The notes under the pieces are model-generated. The model saw only the letters and a list, made by a program, of their open reading frames with translations. It was not told the DNA's origin and made no database searches. The position numbers and the translations under genes were made by a program. A DNA stretch of 64,000 nt from Proteromonas lacertae (taxonomy: Eukaryota > Sar > Bigyra > Opalinata > Proteromonadidae), in the NCBI GenBank assembly GCA_002245135.1, contig NGBS01000584.1, positions 62,001 through 126,000 on the forward strand, written 5' to 3'. Position 1 is the first letter of the stretch. Each line of letters starts with the position of its first letter. This document shows positions 24,351-37,080 of this stretch, one piece after another.

Positions 24351-27300
24351 CAGTGTTGAATCTCGAAAATCAAGTTCATCTTCAAGTGGAAGTGAAAAAC
24401 CTAAAGAAGAAGAGCCAAAACCAGTTGTAGAATCTCGAAAACCTAGCAATTCATCAAGTGGAAGTGAAAAACCAGTTGAAGATGGTAATAAATCAGAAGT
24501 AATTGATTATTATCAATTATCCAAAGCATTCATAAAGAAATTAGACGATGATCAAAAGAAACTCAGACCATTATCTTTCCAAATATTATTACAATTATCA
24601 CAAGATTCAAAAATAGCCAAAGACTTAATGAATTATGAGACAGTTTCACAATTTAAATTGAACTTAGTAGATGAATCAGTAGCTCACTGCAGTGCTGAAA
24701 TATTAGTAAATTTATTAGAAGTAGATACTGAAAAAGTATCTGACTGGATTAGTAGAGAAAGTGGTATAATATTTTTACTCAATTATATACTTAACAATTA
24801 CACAAATCATCCATCTCATATGTCAAAATTTGTTGATTTATACTGCAATGTGATGAACCAAGATTTAGATAGAAATGTTATATTATTACATAATGAATTT
24901 AAGACAACATATGGTAAAGAATTATACAATGATAAATCATCCTTAAAACTCAATAAAGAAAGCAAAAATCTCTTATATTTCTTGAAATTAGTAGATTTAT
25001 TATCAACTAAGGATTGTAGCAAGATAATAAACGCTATTAGAGATCTTGAATTAACAACTAAAGAAGAACTACAAGATGCTACTAAATCATTAAATGAATG
25101 TGTCAGTGTGAAAGGTAAGAATGAACCTGAAGATTTAGAAGATATAGAATATCCAGAAGAATTAGAAGATGATATTACTGACAGACAATGCAATCATTAT
25201 ATATTTAATTATCGTAAATGTTATCCAAAGTGTGTTAATTTATTAGGATTTGATGATGAAATAGTGAAAGGTAATATATGTAGAATATTGATTGAAATGT
25301 TAAATAAAAGTATCTATTTATTTTATTTATTATTATTAATATAGAAAATATTGAACAATATTGTCATGATCAAGAATTCTTTACACTCTTATGTACAGTA
25401 TTAAGTTCAGAATCAATGGAAACCAAAGTAGCTGCTTATACATTGTTATTGAAATACACACCAATTGAAGGAGTTCCACCATTAATCCGTGAAGGAAGAG
25501 GTATTAAACCAATCATTAACGAATTAAAATGTGAAGATAAAAGTCTATTAGTTATTGTTTGTGGTTTAATAAGAGATTTAAATAAAGGTGATAATGAAGT
25601 ATATAAGATTATGAATAGATTTAGAGTTATTTATTCACTTATCGATATTATTAGAAGTGAAAAAGGTGAATTAAGAAAAGCTGCTTTAGAAGCCTTAGCT
25701 GCATTGACTCGTATTGAAGAGAATAAGAGAACTGTTAAGGACTTAGCATTATCATTATGTATGAATGTAATATACGATGATGAGAATGAAGATGATGTAA
25801 AATTAGCAGCTGCTGAAGTTATCAACGAAATTGCCATTGTAAACTTCTTCAAATTCGAAATAAAGAAAGATAAAGGTATTTCAAAGTTATTAAATGTAAT
25901 AAAATCAACTGACAGTGTAGAATTGAAAGTGTGTTTATGTAATATTATCTCCAGTTTGGTAATCAATGATACTGATAGACTATCAGTTATTAATGATGAT
26001 GGTTTAACTATCTTAATGGATTGTGTTAATATTGAAGGTAATACTGATTTATTATTAGCTTCCTCCACTATATTAGCCAAAGCATCCAGTAGTGCAACTG
26101 GTAGACCAAAGATGGTGAATGAAGGTATTATTGAAACAGCTATTAATAAGATGACTGTTGATAATCATGATATTAAAGTGAATTGTTGTACAATATTGAA
26201 TAAAGTGGCTTATAATGAAGAGAATTGTAAGAATATTGTACAGACATATGATGGTGTTGAACCAATCTTAGACTGTTTGAAATTACAATCAGATGAATTA
26301 GCTATATTAGTAATCAGTATAATGTACAAATTAGCATTGAATTGTGAATCAAATATACAAATCTTATTAGAAAAAGAAGTACCAGAAATGTTAATTAGAT
26401 GCTTAGAGAATGGTAATGATACTGTAAAAGTTGCTGCATTTGATGCTATTCATTGGTTATCATTGAAAGGTGTGAAATTACCTGCCTTTGCTGATGCTGA
26501 TATAATGAAATTAGTAGTAAACTGTTTGACAAGTGAAAGTACAGAAGTTGTACGACATGCTTGTACTACATTGTATTGGTTATGTTACAATGATCAGAAT
26601 TTAATCCCATTCGTAGTTGAATTTGATATATTAGGTACATTAATTGATTGTTTAGATAAAGATGATGTAGCTTTACAAACAATATCATTAAATGCATTGA
26701 ATAAATTATCTTACAATAATGAAGTAGCTGTTGAAGTATATGATAAAGGTGGAATTCCAAAAGTGTTATCTTTATTAGCTAATACCAATAAGAACAATCA
26801 AGATTTATTAATCCAAGTATGTAATTCAATCGCTTTATTCTGCGACAATGCTAAAATAAGACAATATATAGTAGATAATATAGAAAAGAGTGTATTAGAA
26901 GAATTATCCAATTCAACCAATATGACATTAGCATCTTCAGCAAGAAATGCAATAAAAGGATTAAGCAGTATTTCTGATGCTATTACATTACGTAAACCAA
27001 CTATGGATCCACAAGATTTAAGCAGATCAACCATCGTTACAGCTCATGGTAGATATTCAATGGATTGTCAAGATGTAAATCCAGATACAAGTATTGCTAA
27101 ACAGAAGAAAGATCAAGAAGAAAATGAAAGAGATAATTCAACAATTAATGAAGCTGATGAAAGTTTGAGTAATCCAGGTTCCTTTATTGAAACATCTGCT
27201 ATTGAAGATACACCATCATTCATTGAAGCACCACCAGCTATTAACGAGGAAGAGAAATTGCCTGAATTGAATGAATCTGCTATTACTAATAAAGATGATG

Positions 27301-27770
27301 AAGATAAGAAATCTGATACTAGTTCAGTTTCTAGTAAATCATCAGTCTCTGAACCAGAAGAACCAAAGAAAGAAGAAGAAGAAGAACCTCCAAAACAAGA
27401 AGAAGCACCAGCAGCACCAGTTGAATCTGCTCCTCCAGCTGATGAAACAAGATCAAGAAGTTCATCTTCATCAGTCTTCTTCAAGTGAACCACCTAAGCA
27501 ACCAGAACCAGCACCAGTAGTAGAAGAACAACCACCAGCACCAGCACCAGTTGAAGAAGCTCCAAATGCAGATGATACTAAATCACAGTCATCTTCAAGT
27601 TCAAGTTCTAGTAGTGAACCAGAAGAACCAAAACAAGCTGAAGCACAACCAGAACCAAACTCCTGCTCCAGAAGAACCAGCACCAGCTCCAGTAGAAGAA
27701 CAACCAAAACCAGATGATACTATGTCACAATCTAGCAGTTCCTAGTTCTTCATCATCATCTTCTGCTTAA
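21806..27770 (+). CDS. Giant N-myristoylation-motif armadillo-repeat protein, coding frame interrupted by single-base insertions
   Basis: ATG at 21806 gives MGCCAS: a myristoylation signal followed by two palmitoylatable Cys, as in Vac8-type armadillo proteins. Introns of 28-90 nt follow. Armadillo/HEAT-like helical repeats (about 42 residues each) fill 22000-23330 and especially 25180-27000, with units such as LCNIISSLVINDTDRLSVINDDGLTILMD. Between them lies a Ser/Glu/Pro/Lys-rich spacer (23340-24480) of ESRKSSSSS...KPKEEE repeats, and the C-terminus (27100-27770) is a similar low-complexity tail ending TAA. Single-base insertions break the frame near 23539, 27474, 27658 and 27741, and a 49-A run lies at 24301-24349; removing one base at each site restores the repeat pattern. 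Likely a membrane-anchored scaffold; partners unknown. The breaks look like sequence error, but a decaying gene is not excluded. Confidence 0.75.
23380..24480 (+). repeat. Degenerate Ser/Glu/Pro/Lys coding repeat
   Basis: Tandem, imperfect units of roughly 60-130 bp that encode variants of ESRKSSxSSSGSEKPKEEE inside the armadillo gene. Adjacent units differ by a few bases, and exact stretches recur (for example around 23505, 24150, 24215 and 24365), so copy number is likely to vary between alleles and short-read assembly here is unreliable. Confidence 0.85.
24301..24349 (+). repeat. Uninterrupted poly(A) tract of 49 bases inside a coding repeat
   Basis: Counted directly: A at every position from 24301 to 24349, preceded by A-rich sequence from about 24264 and followed by a chimeric junction that resumes in the middle of a repeat unit (GCAGTGTTGAATCTCG). 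It changes the reading frame. Nothing comparable occurs elsewhere in the window. Confidence 0.95.
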
Positions 27771-27983
27771 GGGAGATAACTTTATCTGATGAATTTGTTT
27801 AATTAAACTTATAATAATTACAAAACCATGTTTACATATTATTTTTCAGTTTGTTTCAGGATAAAAAATGAAAGAATGAACAGCATAAAGGGTGTAAAAG
27901 AGTGTTTTAAAAAAGATTGAAACGAATAGTATTTTTGAATTTGTTTTTAAAGAATCTTTTTAAAAAGAAATTGGATGAAATAG

Positions 27984-29409
27984 ATGGGATCAAAATCTTC
28001 AAAAGAACCTACACAACAAATACCTCCTCCACCACAAAGAAATGAAAGTATAAGCGGTAAATTCATAACTCTAGGTGTTTCTTCCGATATAGATCCAGAT
28101 AATATATTTGGCGAGGATGTGCCTAAAATAGAAATGATAAAAAGAGGGTATATCAATTTATTAATACTATTTTAGATATGCAATGTTAGTAGATGCAATA
28201 GTAAGACCACCTCGTACTACATATGATGTAGAAGATCTAGGTCCAACAGATTTTGAATTTTGTACACGACATTTCCATAGAAGTGATTTTACTTATACTA
28301 ACTCTAGAGGATATAAAATCTACTCAAGTCATTGGGAGCCTATAGAAAGTGAAAGGCCAGAAGCTACTCTTCCTTGTGTAATATTCCTACATGGTAATTC
28401 TTCCAGTAGATTAGGTGCAATTCCTCAATTATCAATAGTTTTATCATTGGGCATTACATTATGTGGATTAGATTTCGCTGGTTCAGGACTGAGTGAATAT
28501 GATTATGTTACATTAGGATATTATGAACAAGATGATGTAAATTGTTTAATAAAGTACTTAAGAGAGAAGAGAAGAGTTGACCAGATAGTACTATGGGGTA
28601 GAAGTATGGGTGCATCTACATGTCTTTTATGTGCAGCAGTTGATCCATCAATATCAGCGATTGTATGAATATTTTATAATTATTTGTATATATATAGATC
28701 CCTGATAGTGCATTTGGTGATTTAAAAGAACTATGTCTTGAGATTTGTGCAAAATTAAAAGACCATGGAATAAATCTATGGCCAATCCTATATAAAACTG
28801 CACTAAAAGTAGTAAGTAAATCTGTATACAGAAAAACACAATTTGATATCACCAATTATCGACCAATAGATTCAGCAGAGAAGTGTAAATGTCCTTGTCT
28901 ATTAATCATTGGAAAAGATGATGATTTTGTGCCACCACATCATTCTTATGATATTAAGAAGAGATATAATAATAAGACAGGTGTAAATTGTGAATTATTA
29001 GAAGTTGAAGGTGATCATAACTCAATGAGACCACAAGAAGCGATTGAAATGATTACTATTTTTTTATTAGAAGCTTTGCATTTAGATGGTCATTTGTCAT
29101 TGCCTATTAAAAGTGATTTAGTTAGATCACAATTACCATGGGGAGGAGAAGCTGAAGAATTTATGTGTATTTCATTTCTATGTTTATATTCAAAATAGTC
29201 CGTCAAGGAGATTTATTTAATAATGATGTAAGAGTTAGTGATATTAGTTATGGCGATTTGAACTTAGATAGTGAATGGCAATGTCCAGTTGTATATATTT
29301 CTCATTTTATTTATTATTTCTTGTATAGTGTACATTGATTAATGGAGCAAATACTCTTCAGTGTGAAGCCTGTCAATCTTTAAGACCATCCATAGCATCT
29401 GGTTTTTAA
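27984..29409 (+). CDS. Myristoylation-motif alpha/beta hydrolase with C-terminal RanBP2/NZF zinc finger
   Basis: MGSKSSKEPT at the start is a good N-myristoylation signal. After one intron the alpha/beta-hydrolase core is complete: oxyanion-hole segment VIFLHGNSSSR, nucleophile elbow GRSMGAS (Ser near 28608), acid loop IGKDDDFVPP (Asp near 28918), and catalytic His in VEGDHNSM. This is the layout of serine aminopeptidase/ABHD17-like and bacterial-type esterases. Two further introns (about 29173-29202 and 29291-29328) join a last part with WQCPVCTLINGANTLQCEAC, a four-Cys RanBP2/NZF finger split by the last intron. NZF fingers of this form bind ubiquitin or RNA. The stop TAA is at 29407-29409. 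Substrate is unknown. The exons are contiguous on one strand with consistent frames, so the fusion does not depend on a distant join. Length about 430 residues. Confidence 0.83.
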
Positions 29410-29573
29410 AAATACATAATGTAAATTTATATTTGAATATAATATATTGATAAACGATCTATTCTCTTCTAACATATTTAGATCAAACAAAAAATAAAAA
29501 CAAAAAATTCTCAACAACGGAACATAAACATCTCTTGATTATCAAGGTTTTTTTATCTTTAGTTTTTTCTAAT

Positions 29574-30264
29574 ATGAATTTTTTGCTTTTTGCTTTTGTA
29601 TTTGCTGTTGCACTTGCTGTACCAGAAGAAGATCCACATATTCTTTGTTATAAGGTATTATTTTTGGAACTATATTCTCAAAATTAGAATCTTGAGGCAG
29701 ATTATCTCGGTCAATACCAAAATTTCACTGTAACATACACAGTTTACAACGTTGGTGGAGCGTATGATATTTAATTGCATTTTATTCTATAGTACTGCAT
29801 ACAATGTCACAATTGAGGATCAATGGCAAGATACTGCTTACAACTTATTAGAAGGTGAATTTCCAATCCATTTTGATGAAGTCTTACCGTATAATATTGT
29901 TCTTTTATTAATTTCATTTAGAGGAACTAACCAAACCTACAATGTAACTCTTTCATCAAACCAAATGGGATATGTTGATACTGTAAGAGCATTAGTAACC
30001 TATTATTTCTCTGACACTGAAGGAGCAGAAAAGAAAGTTGCTTTATCATCCTATTTAGGTGTATTACCATTCTTAAACCCACAACAATATGAACAAGTCA
30101 CAGCCAATTACATGGTATATTAATATGTTTATTGTATGTTTTAGAAAGAATGGATTATTTATGGAATTATTGTCAGTGTATTAACTATTTTACCATACAT
30201 GATTGCAAGTTCATTAAGTAAGAATTTAAACCAAGTCAGTGCCGGAAAGAAAAAGCGAAATTAA
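29574..30264 (+). CDS. SSR2: Translocon-associated protein subunit beta (TRAP-beta/SSR2)
   Basis: Single-pass ER membrane protein next to the Sec61 translocon that helps certain signal peptides and membrane proteins insert. A cleavable signal peptide (MNFLLFAFVFAVALA) is followed by VPEEDPH. The luminal Ig-like domain has the family core NFTVTYTVYNVGGATAYNV and GYVDTVRALVTYYFSD, with several N-glycosylation sequons. One C-terminal transmembrane helix (IIYGIIVSVLTILPYMIAS) precedes a short basic cytoplasmic tail ending KKKRN. Length about 190 residues is normal. Four introns of about 31-35 nt, all GTAT...TAG, keep the frame open. Confidence 0.88.
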
Positions 30265-30438
30265 AAAGAACTTAAAGATTCTGTAGTTTTTTCTAATTTT
30301 TATATTTTCGGGGGAAATATTTATTTTAAATGCATTTGCATACATTTGCAAAGCATAATTCTTGTTTATTATTGTTTAAATTAGGATTATTTAAACTTGG
30401 CTTGAAAATGTTTGGCTCGAATTATTGAGTTTTTTAAA

Positions 30439-33400
30439 ATGCCACAATCTCTCTTTTTATCAGAGGAGGTATGATATTCTTATATATTTTTTCTAACTTT
30501 GCTCTGTTTCATACTATTTTGCATAATAGGAGGTGAAAAAGGCCAGTAAATTGAAAACTGCGAAGTGGGTGATAGATAAAGCAGAATTGGTGTTGCAAAA
30601 TCTTACTACACAAAGGGATAAGTTAGTTGATGACATTGAAACAAGTATCTCTAAACTATTTTAATATCTAGATAAATTGAAATATGAGACAAATTTAAAC
30701 GAGAAAGAACGAAGTTTTATGGATATTCAAGAAAAATATGATGCATTGCTAACCAAAAATACAGAATTATTAAGTGAAAATGAATCGTTAAAGGTATATA
30801 TCACCTAACTCTATCACTAATAGACTATTACAAATGAACAAAAATCAAAGATAGTTGATTTAGAGCAATCTAAGTCACATATTTCATCTCAACTTCAATC
30901 TTTACAAGATCAATATACAAGTCTTCTATCCCAGGATGAATTATTAAAACAGGAGAATAAACGATTAGATTCTGAAGTGGAGGGATATTCAAAGAGATTT
31001 AATCAATTGAATAAAGATTATATTGAAGTGAAAAATATGTTATCCGAAACTAATGTATATAATTTCATATATTAATCAATTTAATAGAATAAAAACATAC
31101 AAAGTCAATATGATAATTCCAATAATGATCAACAAATCAATATATTGAAAGAAATGAACGATCACTTAAATGAAGAATTAAAAAAGAAAACGGATGAATT
31201 ATTAAAGAGTAAAAGAGAAATAAATGAAAAGACTATTGAAATAACTCATGAATTAGAAGTAATAAAAAGTGAAAATGAGATGTTAAAAGAGCAGAAGAAA
31301 TCATCTGATGAATTAATAACTGATTTACAGAATAAAACAATTGAATATGCACAACAGTTATCAAATATTGAACAATCTGAATTAATAAAAGAATCATCGT
31401 ATAAAACTGAATTAGAAACAAAAACGAAGAAAATAGTTTTGTATATTTATTATTATTATTATTATGTATTTTATATATAGATTGGAAGAGAAGACAAAGG
31501 AAATAGAAAGATACAGAGATAGAATAATCAAACAATATGAAGTAGATAATGAAGAATTGTCAAATGTACTTACAAGAAAGAATGAAAATGAAAAGCAATT
31601 ACAGTCACATATTCAAGAATTAATGAACCAATTAGATGAAGCGAATAGAAAATTGCTAACCAATGGAAGTGATGGAGTTAATTCCGTTGATAATTCATCA
31701 TCAACTTCATTAACTCCAATTACATTATCAAAATCAGCTGAGATTATTACTAGAGACACTAGTTATAATTTAACTGATATTTTATACAAATTACACCAAA
31801 AAGAGAATGAAATTAATGATTATAAGAATCAATTAGAGCAAAGAGACACTTATATAAAGACAATCCATGAAAAAATAGAAAAGAAATTCCCAGCAATACA
31901 AATAAGAAATAGTGATTATAAGAGATGTCAAGAAAAAGCAATTACTTTACAAAAACAATATGAGGAATTATATAACGAAACTATTAAGCACAAAGAAGAT
32001 TATAAGAGTCTAGAGTATAAATACAGGGATTTAGAGAATGTATTTGAAGCTACTAAGAAGATATTAGTGGAGAGAGATGAAGAATTATCAAAATATAAAT
32101 CACAACAAATACAAATACAACCTATTAATAACACTTCAACATCATCTCCAATAATGTCATTTTCACCCAATAAATCAATAGATAATACATTCACAACAAC
32201 AACCATTACTACTACTACTAATAATAATATGTCTGAAGCATCAAAACAAATGGATATACTTCAAAAAGAAAATACTCGACTGAGTTTAGAACTACAAACT
32301 GTACAAAACAATCTAAAATTAGAATATGAAGCTAATATGAAAGAAAAAGAAAAGGAATTATCATTTAAACTCCAAGATTATATTAAACAAATGCAATCTT
32401 TGCAACAAGATAGAGAACATCAAGAGAAGATATTAGAATCATTAACAAGCCAAAGAGACTTGTATAAAACTTATTATTTAGAAGAAAAGAATAAGAATAG
32501 CGGTGGTGGTAATGGTAGTAGAAGAATGAGTAGAATATCATCAACTTCATCATTGAATGATTCAAATAATGAAATAATTGAAGAGACTAATAATGCCAAT
32601 AAAGAAGAAATCCAACAAATCCAACAAGAATTACTAGAGCTTCGTAGTAAATATGAAGATGTGGTGTTATTAAAAGAAAAATTAGAACAAGATCTTGAAA
32701 CCATTAAAGAAGAACATCAAAAGACAATTAAATCTACTCAAAATGAATATGATAATTGTAGAAATGAATTATTCAAAGTAAAATTACAAAGAGATCAGTT
32801 ACAAAGTGAACATGATTGTGTTGATACAAAGTATAAGTTATTAGAAGATAGTAATAACTCATTGAAAGATCAAATATTGAATTTACAGAAGAAGAATAGT
32901 GAAGTATGTTATAATTTTATATATAATGTTATAGTATCAATCATTATTGTTAAATCATCAAAAGTTATTATCCAATGCAAGAAATGATATAGAAAGTAAG
33001 AATTTAGAGTTACAAACACTAAAAGTAGATTATAGTACAATCAAAGCACAAAATGACATAAATTTAACCAAAATTGAAACACTTAAGAATGATTTAAAGA
33101 AATATACATTATCACCTGAACAACAATTACAGTTATTGGATAATATTAAAAAGTTTGAAGAAGACTTGAAGAAGAGAGATAATGACAATAATAAGAGATT
33201 AATGAGTGAAAGAGAAACTTTGTTAAAACAAATAAGTGAATTGAAAGAGTCCAACAATAAAGAAGTATCATCCTATAAATCACAGATATCTAAATGGAGA
33301 TTAGATTGTGAAGAATTAAACTCCAAATTAACTTCATCCAATAACCATATCAGTGAGTTAGAGACTGAAATTACATCATTAAAATCCAAGTTAGAGAATG

Positions 33401-35012
33401 TGGAGATTGGTAAAGATGGTGATATTACAACAACTTCAAAGAATGTTGATGATAATGCAGAAATGAAGTTATTACCACTTTCTAATGAAGTGAAGAAGTT
33501 ACAAAGTAATTTGGCACTTTCAGAAAGACATTTGAATGAATATAAGTTGTTATTAGAAAGTAGTGAGAAACAGCTACAGAATTTAATTAATTCAAGTGAA
33601 AAATATAAAGTTGATATGGAAGAAACGATTAAGAAAATAGAAGCAGAAAAAGAAGAAGTTAATAATAAGTTAACAGAACAAATCAACAATAATAAGACAT
33701 TTATAACTGATATTAATAAATTGAAAGAAGAAATATCATCTTTACAACAAGAAATTAACAATAATAAAGCGAGATATGATGAGAACAATAAGAGAATGGA
33801 TGAAATGACAAAAGAGAATACAGAGAAAGTGGAAGAAGCAAAGAAAAGTAAAGATGATTATACAAGGGAATTAAAACTACATTCAGAAGCAGTATATATT
33901 AATATATGTTTATTTATCATATATAGATTGAATCATTAAATGAAGCAAATGAAAAGATCAAAAAGATGTCAACAGAGAATGAATCATTACAACAGAAGCT
34001 TGCTGATATGTCAATTCAATTATTAAAAGCAAATACTCTATCTGAAAGTGATAAAAAGAAATTAAGTGAAGAAATAGAAGAGAAGAAACGAAGAATTGAG
34101 ATATTAGAACATCAAAATGAATTATTATTGTCTCAAATACATTCATTCAATATTGAATTAGAATCATTGAAATTGAAATTACCAAAAGAGAACAATAATA
34201 ATCCAACCAATACATTTACATTACAATCAACATCTGATAATAATACAACATCTATTCCAACAACTACAACAACTAATCAAGCAAAGGAAATAAGTGATTT
34301 AAGAGAATTATTGGTATTTACATCAAGGGAAAAGGATATAATCCAAACAGATTTAACAACATCAAAACAAATACTATTACGTTTAGATCAAGATATGAAA
34401 GAAGCGAGAAAGAAAATAGAAATGTTAAATGAAGAAAATCAACACTATAGAGAAAGAGAAAGTAAATCAAAGAGTGATGAAAATCATGCAAAACTCTTGG
34501 TTACTGTATAATTTATAATATATAATTGTTATTATGTTTTATAGATTCAAGAGAATAATGAAATGAGAGAAAAACTAGCAAAGCTTCAAGAAGAACATGA
34601 TCAATTAAATACTCAATTTGAAGAAAAATCAAAGAAATTGACATTAGCATTATCAAAATTAAAAAAATCTACTCAATTAAAAACAACACAAGAAACAAAG
34701 ATATCTCAATTAGAAGAAAATGTGAATATATTGACAGCTGAAAATAGCAAATTGAATAGTCAAATTGAAGATTTAACAAAGAATCCAACAAGAATAGAAA
34801 TGTCAAAGTATAATGAAGTTACAAGTAAATTAAAAGAAGCTTCACAAACTATAGAGAAGTTGAATCATACAATTGAAGACTTGAATAAATCATTGACTAG
34901 TAAAGATGATGAATTAGAACAGATTAAGACTGATAAAGAATCAATTATTAATGTTAAAAACAAATGGAAAAATGCTTATGATAATTTGAAGAAACAATCA
35001 ATAGAATCACAA

Positions 35013-35051
<39 letters not shown>

Positions 35052-35352
35052 CAATAGAAAGCTCAAGAAAATGAAATAAACAATAATAAAGAAATTATTT
35101 CAAATCAAAAACATCAATTGGAAGAATCAAAGAACGCTCAAATTGAATTAAAGTATAATATAAAATAATAATTATTATTATGACTTATAGTAAATTAAAA
35201 TCAATGTTACAACAGCAACAACAACTTCTAAGACCTACAAATGTATTACCTGCAATGAAATCTGCTCCATTAAATGAAGTTAATAGTGATGTTACAAATA
35301 TACTAAATACTACAGCTTCAGAAGTTTTACCAATTCCACCGGCAATTCCAAT

Positions 35353-35386
<34 letters not shown>

Positions 35387-36368
35387 ATATCACAAGCAAA
35401 AGTAGTTCCAATCCAGCCAACATTATCAACACAATCATCATCTCAAATACCAACACAACCATCGGCATTATCAACACAATCATCAACTACAGGAATAGCA
35501 ACAGAAACTGCAACATTGAATCTACAAAAACAAGCAGAAGATAAAGAAGCATTAAAAGCAAAAGCTAAAAAGGCAATGTTATTGATTAAGAAAACTCCGC
35601 CTGTTTCTTCACAACAACAGCAACAACCACAACCACAAAAGAGATCATCTATTGATATAACTCCACCATTTCTAAAATCATCAACAAATACAGAAGCTAC
35701 CAATAATAATAATAATTCTGAAGATGTTAATCCAGCAAAGAAACAAAAGGTATTATTTGAATTACCACCAAAAGAACAATCCAATACATTTACATTCCCA
35801 GTAGCATCATTTGGCGTTAAGAATCCTAATACTTCACCATTTGGTAATAATACAGTGTTTGGCTCATTAAATACAAATATTTTTGGAAATAATAATAATA
35901 ATAATAATAGTTTTGGTGTAGTTAAACCTCTTAGTAATACTGGTAATCTTGTATTTGGCAATTTAAATTCTGCAACATTGGGCAATAATTCTAATTCTAA
36001 TAATAATAATAATCCATTTAGTAATCCATTTACTTCAACACCAATATTCAAATCATCAGTTATTGCTCAAGATCCTGCAATTGTAGCTGTTAGTATGAAA
36101 CAAACTGAAAAGAAAGAAGAAGTAAGGAATGAAGAGAATCATATTCAACAACAACAGCAACAGATTGAAGAGAATAATAATAATGCCCAGAATGAAGAAA
36201 TGGATGATGAAGATAATAACAACAATAACCGAAATATGGATGATGTAGGTAATGAAGCAGATGAAGATGAAGATAATGTTGTTGAAGTAGATGATGATGA
36301 GGAGAATGAAGATCAACAGGAAGTAGATGATGATGAAGAAGGAGAAGCTGAAGGTGAAGAAGAAGATG

Positions 36369-36402
<34 letters not shown>

Positions 36403-36763
36403 GGATGATGATGATGATGATGATGAAAACAATGATGATCAACAGGAAGAAGAGGAAGAACAAGCTGATGATGAACAACAACAAGATGAAGAGGAAGCTG
36501 ATCAAAGTAATACTGATGATACTCCAGTACCAGCACCTGCTGCTCCAGGTATTTATTTAAATGGTGGTCAGAAGACATATGATGTAGCTCCTTATATTAA
36601 TGAAAACACTTTAACCCAATTTTTCAAAAAAATACACACTAGAATGCTGAGTAAAGTGGAAACTTTTATTGCAAAATTGACCCCAGAGAAGATAGAGTAT
36701 AAGATTAGAAACAGATATGGAAATACAGTGGTTGAAGACTTTTTCAACCAGTTTAAATCTTAA
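30439..36763 (+). CDS. TPR: Nuclear-basket nucleoporin TPR/Mlp-like
   Basis: Scaffold of the nuclear pore basket, involved in mRNA export and chromatin-free channels at the pore. ATG at 30439 (MPQSLFLSEE) starts about 1,850 residues with around nine short introns. From 30530 to about 35180 the protein is almost continuous coiled coil. The segment TYSKLKSMLQQQQQLLRP (35180) marks the end of the rod. The C-terminal third is low complexity: polyGln, then several FG motifs (FGVKNP, FGNN, VFGSL, IFGNN, FGVV, VFGNL at 35810-35960), then a strongly acidic, Gln-rich stretch (36190-36510). This mix of long rod, acidic tail and a few FG motifs is typical of TPR/Mlp1. The last 55 residues (NENTLTQFFKKIHTRML...) form a helical, non-repetitive end. 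Confidence 0.75.
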
Positions 36764-37080
36764 TTATTTTATTATTATTATATTTCAATAACTTTTACAA
36801 TATTTGTTTGTTGTTAATACCGAAGAAATAAAATTGTGTGAGTAATTTGTTAAGTTATGGATTAATGATGATATAAAAATGGATAAAAGATAAATTATAT
36901 ATTTGTTGTTATTATATCAACTTTTGAAACTCCAAATGTGAAATGACACTGATTTTATCAAAATGAGTTTATTTTATCGGTAAAATGTAATAGTATTAAT
37001 GTATATATTTTATATATTCAAAATGGAGGTTATTAATAGTAAGTGATATCACTACAAGATTCGTGATAATTTCCTAACAA
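36764..37080. other. Intergenic gap of about 317 bp
   Basis: AT-rich, without a supported exon. It holds an isolated box C (ATGATGA at 36865) and box D (CTGA at 36949) about 88 nt apart, the arrangement of a C/D snoRNA, but with only a weak terminal stem. I treat this as a hint only. Confidence 0.5.

Noticed and set aside
23380-24480. CRISPR-like or satellite array
   Set aside because: The repeats are coding, imperfect and in frame, without spacers; eukaryotic context excludes CRISPR.
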